Origin: Acidobacteriota bacterium
GTDB taxonomy: Bacteria > Acidobacteriota > Thermoanaerobaculia > UBA5066
DNA length: 40,519 nt
Direction: 5' to 3'
Assembly (NCBI GenBank): GCA_030278895.1
Contig: JARXKK010000015.1
Coordinates: 1 to 40,519, forward strand
This document shows, piece by piece, positions 16,771 through 26,310 of this stretch; position 1 is the first letter of the stretch; each line of letters starts with the position of its first letter. Below the pieces are notes generated by a model. It was not told where the DNA came from, ran no database searches, and was given only the letters and a program-made list of their open reading frames with translations. Made by a program: the position numbers and the translations under genes.

Positions 16771-16823
16771 GTCTTCCGGCGAACCGTGCGATTTTGCCCC
16801 GGCTTTCGAGGAGGGCTCGACAC

Positions 16824-18653
16824 ATGAGGCACACGTCTTGCGGCCTTGAGGTCTTGTTCCTTTCTCTTTCTCTCGCCGCGGCCGGCAGCGCTTCCGCGGC
16901 CGATGCGGGGGCGCTCGTCCGCATGGAGATGGCGTCGACGGTGGGCGTCCTCCTCGACGAGATTCCGGCCGGTCCACTGCGCGACCAGGCGGCCGCGGAA
17001 GCGCTCGCACAGCCGCAGGACTTCTGGCGGGACCGCGCGTCGCGCCAGGTGCGACTCACGAACTACCGCCTCGTCTTCCGACAGTTCTTCTATCCCGGGT
17101 CGTGGTCCGCGAACCCGAACGGCAAGGGGCCGCTCCCGCTTCCACCGCGGGACGTGTGGGAGATCGCGCTCGCGGGCACCCCCGTCCGCCGCAGCCTCGC
17201 GGGGCACGACGTCGTGGCGGCGGACTTCGCATTCCGGAGCCACATCCTGACCGATCCGGCGTCGCCGGGCGTCGTCGAGGGACGGCTGGGCGCCGTCGGA
17301 GGAACGTGGGACGAGCCCTTCACCCTGCCCGTCGATCCCGAGCTCCTGCTCGAGCGGACGGGCTATGCATGCATGGACGAGGACGAATACCCGCCCGGGA
17401 GCGTCTTCGAGGAGAACACGTCCTACTTCTACGACGACACCTGCGGCGGGCAGAACCGGCGTTGCCACATCACGTCGTTCCCGAAGGAGTCCTGCTCGGA
17501 GGCGCTGACGCGGAACGTCGGTCCTGTCCGGACGAGCATGCGCTTCACACGCGTGCCCTGGGACGCGGCCCTCGCGGCTCATGTCCGCGTGGGGACGATC
17601 ACGAATCCAACCGGCGCCGACCTCGCGGTCGCGACGGGCGGAATGCAAGAGGAACGCCGGTTCATCTACAGGTTCTTCACGCCGGGTTCCTGCGAGCTGA
17701 ACGAAGGGGTCATTGCGGCGCCGGGGTGGCGGCGGCTCCTGACGTTCTCGGCAGTCGCGCGCAATGACGGCACCCAGCCCGTGCACATCGGCGACGTGTC
17801 CGACCCCGCGAACCCGTGGGTGCTGAGCGGGGCTTTCGAGTTCAGCCCCTGCCACCATCACTTCCACTTCTCTCATTACGGCACGTTCGGCTTCGCGGGC
17901 GCTCCGGGCAGCAAGCGGGCGTTCTGCCTCGAGGACACGAACCGCTTCCACAACGACGAGACGACGCCCCTGACGGCCGCCCACCAGACCTGCGCATTCC
18001 AGGGCATCGGCGCGGGCTGGGGGGACGAGTACCAGTTCGGGATACCCGGACAGTGGGTGGACATCACGGGGATCGACACGTCGACGCCGCACGACCTCAC
18101 GTTCCGGCTCAATCCGGACCTGTTCCTGTGCGAGGGCGTCCCCGTCCTCGACCGCGCCGGTAACCTGATCTTCGAGCCTTCACCCTTCACGGACGCTCAG
18201 GGAAAGCCGGTCTCCCGCATCCGCTGCGACTTTCCGGCGCGCTGGGACGCGAACAATCTCGGAACGGTCTCCACGTCGTCTCCGGGCGGGAGCTTCGTGA
18301 CCGAGGCCTGCACGCGCGGCCAGACGGGCCCGCTCCGCAGCTGCGGCTTCGGCCTCGTACCGGAGCTCGCCTTGGCCCCCGCGGGCGCGACCGCTGGACT
18401 CCGCTGCGCGACCTCCGGCCCGAGCCAGGTCCTCCGGGTCTGCGAGCGGAGCGAGGCGCTCGGAGGGATTCCCTGCACGGTGGCGGAGGCGGTCGCAAAC
18501 GTCGTGGTGGCAGCCGGACAGACTGCGGCGTTCCGCTTCGTCGTGCCCCCCGTGCGCGACGCGGCAACGGCCGGCGCGGGCGGCTACGCGCTGTATCGGG
18601 CGCCGGTCCTCCCGTCGCAGGCAGCGGCGCCGGTAACCTGCACTGCATGGTGA
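16824..18653 (+). CDS. Secreted lysyl-oxidase-like copper amine oxidase
   Basis: A 609-residue protein with a signal peptide (hydrophobic LEVLFLSLSLAAAG, cleavage near SAADAG). Residues of about 300-450 match the lysyl oxidase family. Cys343 is followed by the copper-binding HxHxH (His344, 346, 348). GSKRAFCLED supplies Lys364 and QGIGAGWGDEY supplies Tyr403, which correspond to the residues forming the lysine tyrosylquinone cofactor in animal enzymes. GQWVDITGID then follows, as in the family. It should oxidise primary amines to aldehydes plus hydrogen peroxide and ammonia outside the cytoplasm; the substrate (protein lysines or free amines) is unknown. The N-terminal 270 residues and the C-terminal 150 are cysteine-bearing and unassigned. 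ATG 16824 has GAGGAG 10 nt upstream; in-frame codons further up would disrupt the signal peptide. Confidence 0.85.
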   Translation: MRHTSCGLEVLFLSLSLAAAGSASAADAGALVRMEMASTVGVLLDEIPAGPLRDQAAAEALAQPQDFWRDRASRQVRLTNYRLVFRQFFYPGSWSANPNGKGPLPLPPRDVWEIALAGTPVRRSLAGHDVVAADFAFRSHILTDPASPGVVEGRLGAVGGTWDEPFTLPVDPELLLERTGYACMDEDEYPPGSVFEENTSYFYDDTCGGQNRRCHITSFPKESCSEALTRNVGPVRTSMRFTRVPWDAALAAHVRVGTITNPTGADLAVATGGMQEERRFIYRFFTPGSCELNEGVIAAPGWRRLLTFSAVARNDGTQPVHIGDVSDPANPWVLSGAFEFSPCHHHFHFSHYGTFGFAGAPGSKRAFCLEDTNRFHNDETTPLTAAHQTCAFQGIGAGWGDEYQFGIPGQWVDITGIDTSTPHDLTFRLNPDLFLCEGVPVLDRAGNLIFEPSPFTDAQGKPVSRIRCDFPARWDANNLGTVSTSSPGGSFVTEACTRGQTGPLRSCGFGLVPELALAPAGATAGLRCATSGPSQVLRVCERSEALGGIPCTVAEAVANVVVAAGQTAAFRFVVPPVRDAATAGAGGYALYRAPVLPSQAAAPVTCTAW

Positions 18654-18708
18654 CCATTCCCTCGCCGTCGCGCGGCGCCACTGTCGATCGGCATCCAGCC
18701 GTGAGCCT

Positions 18709-20007
18709 CTACCGCATCGCCTCCATTGGCGAGAGGCGCGAGGCGCGGATCGCGGGGTAGAGGCCGAAGACGAGGGCGAGGCCGATCGCGACGACCCACG
18801 CCAGTGCGAGGCCCATCGGATTCACGACGAGACCCCACGGAAACTTCGAAGACAGCGCGCGGCACAGCACCGCGCCGCCGACCGTGCCGATGCTCGCGCC
18901 GAGCGCCGCGAGAACGCAGGCCTCGAGGAGGAACTGCACGAGGATTTCGCCGTCGCTCGCGCCCAGCGACTTGCGGAGGCCGATCTCGAACCGGCGGTCC
19001 GAAAACGAGATGAGCATGACCGAGAGGACGCCGACGCCGCCCACGAGGAGGACCGTCGCGGCGAGGCTGGAGAGGACGACGCGCCATCCGCGCATCTCTT
19101 CCATGAACCCGGCGTAGCTCTTCGCGGCCTCGGACTCGAGGTCCTTGATCTCGACGTCCTCGATGCCGTGGTGGGCCTGCTTCGCCCGGCCCATGACGAG
19201 AGCCGATACCTCCGCGAGGTCGCCCCTCTTCCGGAGCTTCACGGCCACCTGGTTGAGCTTGTGGCTCGCGTCCATGCGGTCCATGTATGTTTCGAGCGGA
19301 ATCATGATGCCGTTCGAATCGAGCCACATCTCCTCGTTGAAAATGAGAACGGGCCCCTGCAGGCCGACGATCCGGAACGGCACGCCGTCCACGAGAACGT
19401 CGCGCCCGATCGGGTCGGCGCCGCCGAAGAGCTTTGCGCCGAGCGTCGAACCTACGACGGCGACCGCGCTGTGACGGCGCCGGTCATCGTCGGTGAGGCC
19501 GCGTCCCGAGGCGATCGGGCGGTTCATCATGAGCGCGTAGTCGGGCGTCAGGCCGGTGACCCACATGCGCTCGGTTCCGCCGGCGACGCGGACGCTCGTG
19601 CGCTTCGTGGCCCGCGGCAGGAACGCGACGACGGCGGGATGCGGCGCGGTCAGACGCGCGAGGTCTTCGTAACGGAGGCCCGGGCTCATCGCGAACCGCT
19701 TTTGCTCGTCCGTGGTCTCGGGTGTCTTCGGCTGGATCACGACGGTGCCGTCCCAGCTCATGCCGGCGAACCCGGTCCCGACCTTGTCGAGAACGCCGTC
19801 GAGGACGGAGGTCATGACGACGAGCGCGAAGACTCCCAGCATGAGGAGCGTCAGCGTCAGGACCGAGCGCAGCTTGTGCGCCCACAGCTCGACGAGCCCG
19901 CCGGCGATCACCTCGTAGAAGAGGTTGAACCGTGCCGGCCAGGACAGTCGCCGTCCCTCGAATGAAGCCGCATCGCTCGTTGCGGCGGGGAGGGCGACGC
20001 TACTCAT
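18709..20007 (-). CDS. MacB-like ABC transporter permease (second)
   Basis: A 432-residue FtsX/MacB-type permease. One membrane segment near the start (LRSVLTLTLLMLGVFALVV) is followed by a large periplasmic domain of about 220 residues. Three segments near the C terminus end in [10 protein letters not shown], the family's typical tail. Such permeases do not form a classical channel; they transmit ATP-driven motion to the periplasmic adaptor for export of peptides, lipids or antibiotics. It is the last gene of the operon, and its ATG (20007) overlaps the upstream permease's stop by 8 bases. Longer upstream in-frame starts would only run into that gene. It converges on the lysyl-oxidase-like gene across 55 bases. 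Confidence 0.85.
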   Translation of the reverse strand: MSSVALPAATSDAASFEGRRLSWPARFNLFYEVIAGGLVELWAHKLRSVLTLTLLMLGVFALVVMTSVLDGVLDKVGTGFAGMSWDGTVVIQPKTPETTDEQKRFAMSPGLRYEDLARLTAPHPAVVAFLPRATKRTSVRVAGGTERMWVTGLTPDYALMMNRPIASGRGLTDDDRRRHSAVAVVGSTLGAKLFGGADPIGRDVLVDGVPFRIVGLQGPVLIFNEEMWLDSNGIMIPLETYMDRMDASHKLNQVAVKLRKRGDLAEVSALVMGRAKQAHHGIEDVEIKDLESEAAKSYAGFMEEMRGWRVVLSSLAATVLLVGGVGVLSVMLISFSDRRFEIGLRKSLGASDGEILVQFLLEACVLAALGASIGTVGGAVLCRALSSKFPWGLVVNPMGLALAWVVAIGLALVFGLYPAIRASRLSPMEAMR

Positions 20008-21247
20008 ACCGCAGCGCTTCCATCGGAGAGAGGCGGCTGGCCTTCCATGCGGGGTAGAGCGCGAAGAGGAAGCCGAACGCGGCCGCGAGCGCGAAGGCCC
20101 ACAGGAAGCTGGCGGGCTGCATGTAGAGCTTGATCTCGAGGAAGGACGTGATGACCTTCGAGAAGGCGACGCCCGCCCCGAACCCCACGAGGGCACCGAG
20201 CCCGGTGAGGAGAAGCGCCTCCGTCATGAACTCCTTGAACACTTCGCGGCCCGAGGCGCCGATCGCCATCTTCACGCCGACTTCGCGGACGCGTTCCTTG
20301 AGCGTCGCCATCTGGATGTTCACGTTCACCATGCCGCCGCCGATGAGGGACAGGACACCCGACAGCATGAAGATCATGTTGTAGACGTCGCCCTGGCTCT
20401 GCCGCTTGCGCATGCGGGCGGCGACGTCGTCGATGCGGAAGTCCTCCTGCTGGCGGTGGTTTCCCCGCAGGATCGCGCCGAGGCCCTCGCTGAACGCTTT
20501 CATGGCGCCGAGGTCCCGGATGCGGAACGCGACCCGGTCGACGCGTTGCCACTTGTCCCCCTGCATGCGCCGGGCGACGAGCGTCGAGGGAACGGCCACG
20601 ATCCGGTTCCGCCATGCGAACTGGTTGCCTTGCCCGTCGCGCCACCGGAAGATCTTCTCGGTGAACGTGCCGACCACCGAGACGGGAATGTCTCCCAGCC
20701 GGACCGTCTGGCCCACGGCGTCGCCCGTCGGAAAGAACGTGGCCGCGGCCTCGGCGCCGAGGATCACGACGGGGCGTCCGTTTTCGAAATCCTCGGAGGA
20801 AAATTGTCGGCCCTTCTCGATGGCGTAGCCGTTCAGAGCCATGTAATCGCCGCCGATTCCGGTCAGCTGCCGGTCCTGGTCTGCGTAGGCCGAGCGCACG
20901 CGCGCGCGCGCGAACTTCAGCTGCATGACGCCGGACACGGCCTTCGTGTCGAGGGCACCGCCTTCGTTCGCGTCCTCGTTCCGGAGGCCGAGATTCGCGG
21001 CCTGGAGCGCGGTGGGCCGCCCGTCGCGGATCGCTTCCGAGGGCTGGACGTTCAGGCGGTCCATCCCGCCGAGCTTCATCCAGCGCTCGTCCGAGCGCCG
21101 CCGCTGGCTGTCGGAGATCGAGAAACCGCCGAGCACCGAGGCGACGCCGAGGATGACCCCGAGCGTCTGCAGCGTCGAGCGGCCGGCGTTCTCGCGGATC
21201 TCGACCCAGCAGCCCGCGAGGCGCTCGCGAAAGGCGCCGCTCGCCAT
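20000..21247 (-). CDS. MacB-like ABC transporter permease (first)
   Basis: A 415-residue paralogue of the following gene with the same plan. It has an N-terminal membrane segment ([17 protein letters not shown]), a periplasmic MacB core of about 230 residues, three C-terminal segments, and the ending [12 protein letters not shown]. Two different permeases in one operon imply a heterodimer around the dimeric ATPase. Its ATG at 21247 directly abuts the stop of the ATPase gene. The transported substrate is unknown. Confidence 0.86.
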   Translation of the reverse strand: MASGAFRERLAGCWVEIRENAGRSTLQTLGVILGVASVLGGFSISDSQRRRSDERWMKLGGMDRLNVQPSEAIRDGRPTALQAANLGLRNEDANEGGALDTKAVSGVMQLKFARARVRSAYADQDRQLTGIGGDYMALNGYAIEKGRQFSSEDFENGRPVVILGAEAAATFFPTGDAVGQTVRLGDIPVSVVGTFTEKIFRWRDGQGNQFAWRNRIVAVPSTLVARRMQGDKWQRVDRVAFRIRDLGAMKAFSEGLGAILRGNHRQQEDFRIDDVAARMRKRQSQGDVYNMIFMLSGVLSLIGGGMVNVNIQMATLKERVREVGVKMAIGASGREVFKEFMTEALLLTGLGALVGFGAGVAFSKVITSFLEIKLYMQPASFLWAFALAAAFGFLFALYPAWKASRLSPMEALRYE

Positions 21248-21943
<696 letters not shown>

Positions 21944-21944
21944 G

Positions 21945-23165
21945 TCAGTTGTCGTCGTCCTTTTCGACCTTCTTCTTCGTGGGGTCCTCGAGCGCGACCT
22001 GCTCGCCGCCCTTCAGGCCCGACAGAATCTCGACGCGCTCGAGCGTCGCGATGCCCGCGGTGACCGGGACCGCTTCGTAGTAGTCCTTCCAGTGGTCCGA
22101 GAGCCACACGTATTTGCCGCGCCCGTTGAGGCCCTGCTTGGCCGCGGAGAGCAGGTTCGGCTTGAGATCGCTCTTGAGGCGGTAAGCCACGGTCTTGCCG
22201 TTGGCGCGCTGAAGCGCCTCGAGCGGGATCGATACGGCTTTCTCACGCTTCTCGCCTAGGATCTCGACGTTCGCGCTCATGCCCGTCCGGTAGGAGTCTC
22301 CGAGCTCGTCGAGAGCGACCTCGACCGGGAACACCTTGATCTTCTCCTGGAGCTTGGCGGCGGGGGCCACGAAGCGCACCTTCCCCGTGAAGACCTTCTG
22401 CGGATACGCGTCGAGCGTGATCCTCACGGGCTGGCCGACCTTGACCTTCGCGATGTCGACCTCGTTCAGGTTCACCTTGATGAGAAGCGTCTTGAGGTCG
22501 GCGACCGTGAAGAGGATCGTGCCCGCGTTGAACGATGACACGCCGGACGTGACGGTCTCGCCCAGCTCGACGCCCTTCGTGATGACGACGCCCGACATCG
22601 GGGCCGTGACGCGCGCGCGCTGGGTCACCGCGTCGCCCGAGATCGGGATGCCGTGCCCCTCGACGATCTGGTAGCGCTGCCGGGCGGCCTTGACGCTCTC
22701 GGCCGCGAGGTCGCGCTTCGTGACGAAGTCCTTCAGGGCCTCGCCGCCGATGAGGCCTTCCTTGAAGAGGCGTTCCTGGGAGGCGAGCTGCCGCTCGGCG
22801 TCCTTCAGGGCGACTTCGGCTTGTGTGACGCCGGCCCGGACGTCCGAAAGCGACTGAGCCTGGGTGACGTCGGGCTCGACCTCGGCCAGGACGTCTCCCG
22901 CTTTCACGATGGCGCCGTCCCGGACCTTGAGGGACACGACGCGGCCCGACACGACGGACTTCACGTCCACCTTGGTCTCGGGGTCGACGACGCCGACCTC
23001 GCGGACGCTCACCTGGAGGTCTTCCGCCTGGACTTTACCCACCCGGAACGGAGGGGGCTCGGGCTCCTTGCCCTTTTCCTTGCCCCGGGAAGCGAAGAGG
23101 ACGCCTCCTCCCGCGAGCAGGACCACCCCGGCGGACGTGAGGATCCATTTGATCTTCTTCGACAT
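21945..23165 (-). CDS. Periplasmic adaptor (HlyD/RND membrane fusion protein, MacA-like)
   Basis: A 406-residue adaptor. An N-terminal membrane anchor (WILTSAGVVLLAGGGVLF) is followed by a split lipoyl/barrel-sandwich domain (around VVSGRVVSLKVRDGAIVKAG and later VTAPMSGVVITKG). A coiled-coil hairpin of about 80 residues sits between the halves. A beta-barrel and a membrane-proximal domain complete it, with a charged KKKVEKDDDN tail. It would link the inner-membrane ABC permeases to a TolC-like outer membrane channel, which is not encoded here. It is the first gene of the export operon. GAGAGG precedes ATG 23165. A TTGACA-like -35 lies at 23211-23216 (minus strand), but I find no -10 at proper spacing. 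Confidence 0.9.
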   Translation of the reverse strand: MSKKIKWILTSAGVVLLAGGGVLFASRGKEKGKEPEPPPFRVGKVQAEDLQVSVREVGVVDPETKVDVKSVVSGRVVSLKVRDGAIVKAGDVLAEVEPDVTQAQSLSDVRAGVTQAEVALKDAERQLASQERLFKEGLIGGEALKDFVTKRDLAAESVKAARQRYQIVEGHGIPISGDAVTQRARVTAPMSGVVITKGVELGETVTSGVSSFNAGTILFTVADLKTLLIKVNLNEVDIAKVKVGQPVRITLDAYPQKVFTGKVRFVAPAAKLQEKIKVFPVEVALDELGDSYRTGMSANVEILGEKREKAVSIPLEALQRANGKTVAYRLKSDLKPNLLSAAKQGLNGRGKYVWLSDHWKDYYEAVPVTAGIATLERVEILSGLKGGEQVALEDPTKKKVEKDDDN

Positions 23166-23249
23166 ACGAGACCTCTCTCGGCTATACGGATTCCGGAGCC
23201 GAATGTTCTCTGTCAACTTCGGGCAGGATTGGAACGTCGAACAGTGGAC

Positions 23250-24770
23250 ATGAGCCTGAAAACCCCCTTCCCGGCGGCCCTGGTCGCGACTCTCGCTGCG
23301 TTCGCGGTGGCCCCCGGGCCGCTTTGGGCCCAGCCGCTGTCCTCCCCTCCCGGGAACGTGTCCGTTCAGGCGAACGCCTCCTCCGACGAGCTCGCGGCCG
23401 CCTCGCAGCTGGGAGCGCAGGCCGTGAGGGCCATCCCGAACGTTTCCTGGCTCGGCATCGAGCGCGTCGTGGGCGGGGGGTACGACTGGTCCTCTCCCGA
23501 CGCTAACCAGCGGCTCGTCCAGTCCCACGGCCTGGAGTACTACCGCGTCATCAATTCCTCGCGGCCCGACGACCCGGGAAAGCCTTCGTGCGCCACGGAC
23601 CAGGGCACGATGTTCCTGCTGTCGCCGAATCTCAGGACGCCCTATCAGGACTTCGTGAAAGCGGCCGTCGAACGCTACGACGGCGACGGCGCCTTCGACA
23701 TGTCCGGGCTGACCGCGCCCGTGAGGCGCTGGTCGTACACCCCGGAGAACGGGACGTATTTCTGCCCGCAGGGAGACGTGACCGGCTTCGCCACGATGTT
23801 CCAGCTCACCGCAGACGCTGTCCACGCGGCCGATCCGACGGCCGAAGTCCTTCTGCCCCTCAATGCGCCCGGCGTCTATCTCTGCGCTTTCGCGGACGGC
23901 TACTTCGCGCGCGCCACGATCGACTTCAAGGGCCAGAATCTGACCCGGTCGCAGGTCTCGACTCAATACGCGCAGAACATCGCGTATACGAAGGCGCTCA
24001 TCGCAGCGATCCGGCCGGATGCATACGACCTTCACCTCTACGGCGACGCCGACTCCATCCCCGCTCGGAAGAAATGGCTCCTGGACTACGTGGCGTCGCA
24101 GGGCCTTCCCGCGAGACCGGTCTACGCAATGGAGGGCGGGGAGCCTTTCGCCGACTTCGGAGAGCGCTTTCCGACGGGACCCTCGACGTGCCCGGGCACG
24201 GGGAGTGTGGCCGAGGACGCGTCCCGGCTCGCCTTCCAGTCGGGATCTCTCGTGAAGCATTTCGTTCTCGCGCTTTCGAGCGGCTATGGAACCGTGACCT
24301 CGAACTTGTTCTCGGAGTACGGGGATTTCGGCACGAACTTCGGGGATCTCGACCTTCTCGACGCCTGCCATCGGCCACGCCCGGCCTTCGCCACCTATCA
24401 ACTGGTGAGGCAGAAGCTCGTTCCCTTCGCATCGGCGGTGGAGATGGCGGGGCTTCCCGCCGGCGTCCGCGCCTTCCGGTTCACGTTCGCCGCGCCGAGG
24501 TCCGACGTTTACGTGGCCTGGGACTCGAGCGCCGCGGGCGGAGGCATAACGCCCCGCGACCTCTCGGCCTTCCTGCCCTTCGCGACCGCGACGGTCACAC
24601 ACGCGGTGACGGCCGCCGGCGCGTCCGGACCGCTCGTGACGTCGGAGCCCTCCTCGGCCGTGGCGCTCGGCGCGACGCCCGTTTTTCTCGAGGGGATGGG
24701 TCGCGTGCTGCCGCGGCCCGTCGTCGCGGGGCCGGGACTGCCGCCGGTCCCCCGCCTGCCGCACCGCTGA
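23250..24770 (+). CDS. Secreted glycosidase-like protein, function unassigned
   Basis: A 506-residue protein with a signal peptide cleaved near LWAQPLS (residue ~27), hence exported. The body alternates strands and helices in a way that suggests a TIM-barrel glycoside hydrolase. LEYYRV, PTAEVLLPLNAP, DAYDLHLYGD and VYAMEGGEPF occur in order, the last with a glutamate placed like a clan-A nucleophile. The C terminus (from about residue 400) looks like a beta-rich accessory domain, and ends proline-rich. I cannot name the family, so enzyme activity is a guess. ATG 23250 has only a weak ribosome binding site (GTGGA). It is divergent from the export operon across 84 bases, so it might be co-regulated with it. 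Confidence 0.65.
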   Translation: MSLKTPFPAALVATLAAFAVAPGPLWAQPLSSPPGNVSVQANASSDELAAASQLGAQAVRAIPNVSWLGIERVVGGGYDWSSPDANQRLVQSHGLEYYRVINSSRPDDPGKPSCATDQGTMFLLSPNLRTPYQDFVKAAVERYDGDGAFDMSGLTAPVRRWSYTPENGTYFCPQGDVTGFATMFQLTADAVHAADPTAEVLLPLNAPGVYLCAFADGYFARATIDFKGQNLTRSQVSTQYAQNIAYTKALIAAIRPDAYDLHLYGDADSIPARKKWLLDYVASQGLPARPVYAMEGGEPFADFGERFPTGPSTCPGTGSVAEDASRLAFQSGSLVKHFVLALSSGYGTVTSNLFSEYGDFGTNFGDLDLLDACHRPRPAFATYQLVRQKLVPFASAVEMAGLPAGVRAFRFTFAAPRSDVYVAWDSSAAGGGITPRDLSAFLPFATATVTHAVTAAGASGPLVTSEPSSAVALGATPVFLEGMGRVLPRPVVAGPGLPPVPRLPHR

Positions 24771-24811
24771 ACGCGGCGTTCGAAACTTCGATCGTGCCGG
24801 GTCCATCGCGG

Positions 24812-24852
24812 TTGCGCCAAAGAGGGTATCGGTGTATCCTAGTGTCTAGTGT
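24812..24852 (+). promoter_or_regulatory. Promoter with tandem 7-base repeat across the start codon
   Basis: TTGCGC (24812-24817), a 17-base spacer and TATCCT (24835-24840) form a plausible sigma-70 promoter. CTAGTGT occurs twice in tandem at 24839-24852, overlapping the -10, the start point and the GTG at 24849. Binding there would block transcription, suggesting an operator, perhaps autoregulatory. Confidence 0.5.
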
Positions 24853-25595
24853 TGTCCATCGATGGCGATAAGAGAGGCTCGGGACCGCTGAACCAGACGG
24901 GCGACATCCTCACGATCAGGCAGCTTTCCGAATACCTCATGGTCTCGGAGAAGACGATCTACCGGATGCTCGACAAGAACCTCCTGCCCGCGGTGCGCGT
25001 CGGGGCGCAGTGGCGATTCCGGAAGAGGGACATAGACGCCTGGCTGGATGAGCGGGTCAAGAAGGTGGAGATCGAAGGGCAGAGGGCGGTTCTCGAGGAG
25101 CTCGCGCCGTCAGAGATCGACATCCACCCGCTGCTGCTACCGAAGAACGTGTGGCTCGACGTGCCGCAAATGCCGCGCGATGAACTTCTCTCGTGGATCG
25201 TCATGCATGCGGCCTTGGAGGCCGGGGTCGACCGGGAGGCGCTCTTCGAGTCGATCCGGACCCGGGAGGAGCTCTGCTCGACCGCGCTCGTCAAGGACGC
25301 GGCGTTCCCTCATCCCAACGAGCCGTCCGATTTCGGGTTCGTCAGGAAGCGGGTTCTGCTTGCCGTCGCGCACGAGCCGGTGAGCTTCAACGACCCTCAC
25401 GGCCACAGGCCCCGCGTCATCGTGGTCATCCTCGCGCGGACGATCCAGGGCTACCTCCTCACGATCTCTCGCGCGGTCAAACTCTTCGGGAACCCTGCCC
25501 TGATCGGGCGGATCACCCGGAGCGGCAGCACCGGCGAGGTGATCGCCTCGATCCGCGACGCGGAGGAGCGCCTCATGGCGTCGGCGCCCCGGTGA
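24849..25595 (+). CDS. HTH regulator fused to a PTS EIIA(Ntr)-like domain (first of two)
   Basis: A 248-residue protein. Residues 19-68 form an excisionase/MerR-like winged helix (LTIRQLSEYLMVSEKTIYRM ... WRFRKRDIDAWLDE). Residues of about 95-245 resemble PTS EIIA of the nitrogen type, with His155 (AAFPHPNE) in the place of the phosphorylated histidine. A phosphate-relay or metabolite signal may thus control DNA binding directly. No other PTS component is in the window. The next gene has the same architecture, and the pair leads into the hydrogenase-like operon, which is the likely target; this is inference from position. The start is GTG 24849 without a Shine-Dalgarno, 8 nt after the -10. 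Confidence 0.8.
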   Translation: MLSIDGDKRGSGPLNQTGDILTIRQLSEYLMVSEKTIYRMLDKNLLPAVRVGAQWRFRKRDIDAWLDERVKKVEIEGQRAVLEELAPSEIDIHPLLLPKNVWLDVPQMPRDELLSWIVMHAALEAGVDREALFESIRTREELCSTALVKDAAFPHPNEPSDFGFVRKRVLLAVAHEPVSFNDPHGHRPRVIVVILARTIQGYLLTISRAVKLFGNPALIGRITRSGSTGEVIASIRDAEERLMASAPR

Positions 25596-25608
25596 GGCGG
25601 GGCACGAC

Positions 25609-26280
25609 ATGCGCGTGACGGTCAGGGAGGCCGCGGCTCTCCTGAACGCCCCCGAGGCGAAGGTGTACGCGTGGATCGACTCCGGCGACCTGCCGGCGTA
25701 CCGGATCAACGACCAGTACCGGATCAACCGGAGCGAGCTCCTCGAATGGGCGACCGAACGGAATCTCCCCGTGGCCCCCGCCCTTTTCCACGAAGCCGAA
25801 GAGGACGAACGCATCCCGTCGGTATCCGAGAGCCTGGAGCGTGGCGGGGTCTTCGGCGACGTCGGGGGCGCGACCCGCGAGGAGGTCCTCCGGTCGATCA
25901 TCGCGCTGCTGAAGCTCGAGGACGAGGGAGACCGCGAGACTCTCCTTCAACTGCTCCTCGCCCGCGACGCCGCGGCAGTCGTGCCGGTCGGCGACGGGAT
26001 CGCGATCCCCCACGTGAGGAATCCGATCGCCCTCTCGACGGACGAGCCTTCCCTCACGCTCTGTTTCCTCCGGCAGCCGGTCGATTTCGCGGCGACGGAC
26101 GGCCAGCCCGTCTTCGCGCTCTTCTTTCTCGTCAGCCCGACCACCCGCGTGCACCTGCAGATGCTCGCGAAGATCGCGTACCTCCTGCGCGACCCGGCGT
26201 TTCGCGAGGCGATCCGGACCCGCGCCCCGGCGGCGCGTCTGATCGAAGTCGCGAGGAACGTCGAAGGGGCTGTGGCGTGA
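25609..26280 (+). CDS. HTH regulator fused to a PTS EIIA(Ntr)-like domain (second of two)
   Basis: A 223-residue protein with the same layout as its upstream neighbour. The excisionase-like helix-turn-helix covers residues 3-50 (VTVREAAALLNAPEAKVYAW). The EIIA(Ntr)-like domain runs from about 75 to 220. His135 in GDGIAIPHVRNP fits the EIIA phosphorylation site better than the first copy does, so this one is the stronger candidate for true phosphorylation. The two proteins are divergent in sequence, so they may form a heteromer or respond to different inputs. ATG 25609 follows the previous stop by 13 bases. The stop lies 30 bases before the first membrane subunit gene, consistent with one transcript. 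Confidence 0.82.
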   Translation: MRVTVREAAALLNAPEAKVYAWIDSGDLPAYRINDQYRINRSELLEWATERNLPVAPALFHEAEEDERIPSVSESLERGGVFGDVGGATREEVLRSIIALLKLEDEGDRETLLQLLLARDAAAVVPVGDGIAIPHVRNPIALSTDEPSLTLCFLRQPVDFAATDGQPVFALFFLVSPTTRVHLQMLAKIAYLLRDPAFREAIRTRAPAARLIEVARNVEGAVA

Positions 26281-26310
26281 AGCCGTTCGCGTCCCGGTCG
26301 AGGGGGGCCT

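Noticed and set aside
18663-18677. Hairpin CGCCG-TCGCG-CGGCG between convergent genes as a terminator
   Set aside because: The stem is only five base pairs without a U-tract, and such pairings are common by chance in GC-rich DNA.
23187-23216. A sigma-70 promoter for the export operon built on TTGACA at 23211-23216
   Set aside because: No acceptable -10 lies 16-18 bases away; TATAGC is 24 bases off. The -35-like match alone is not enough.
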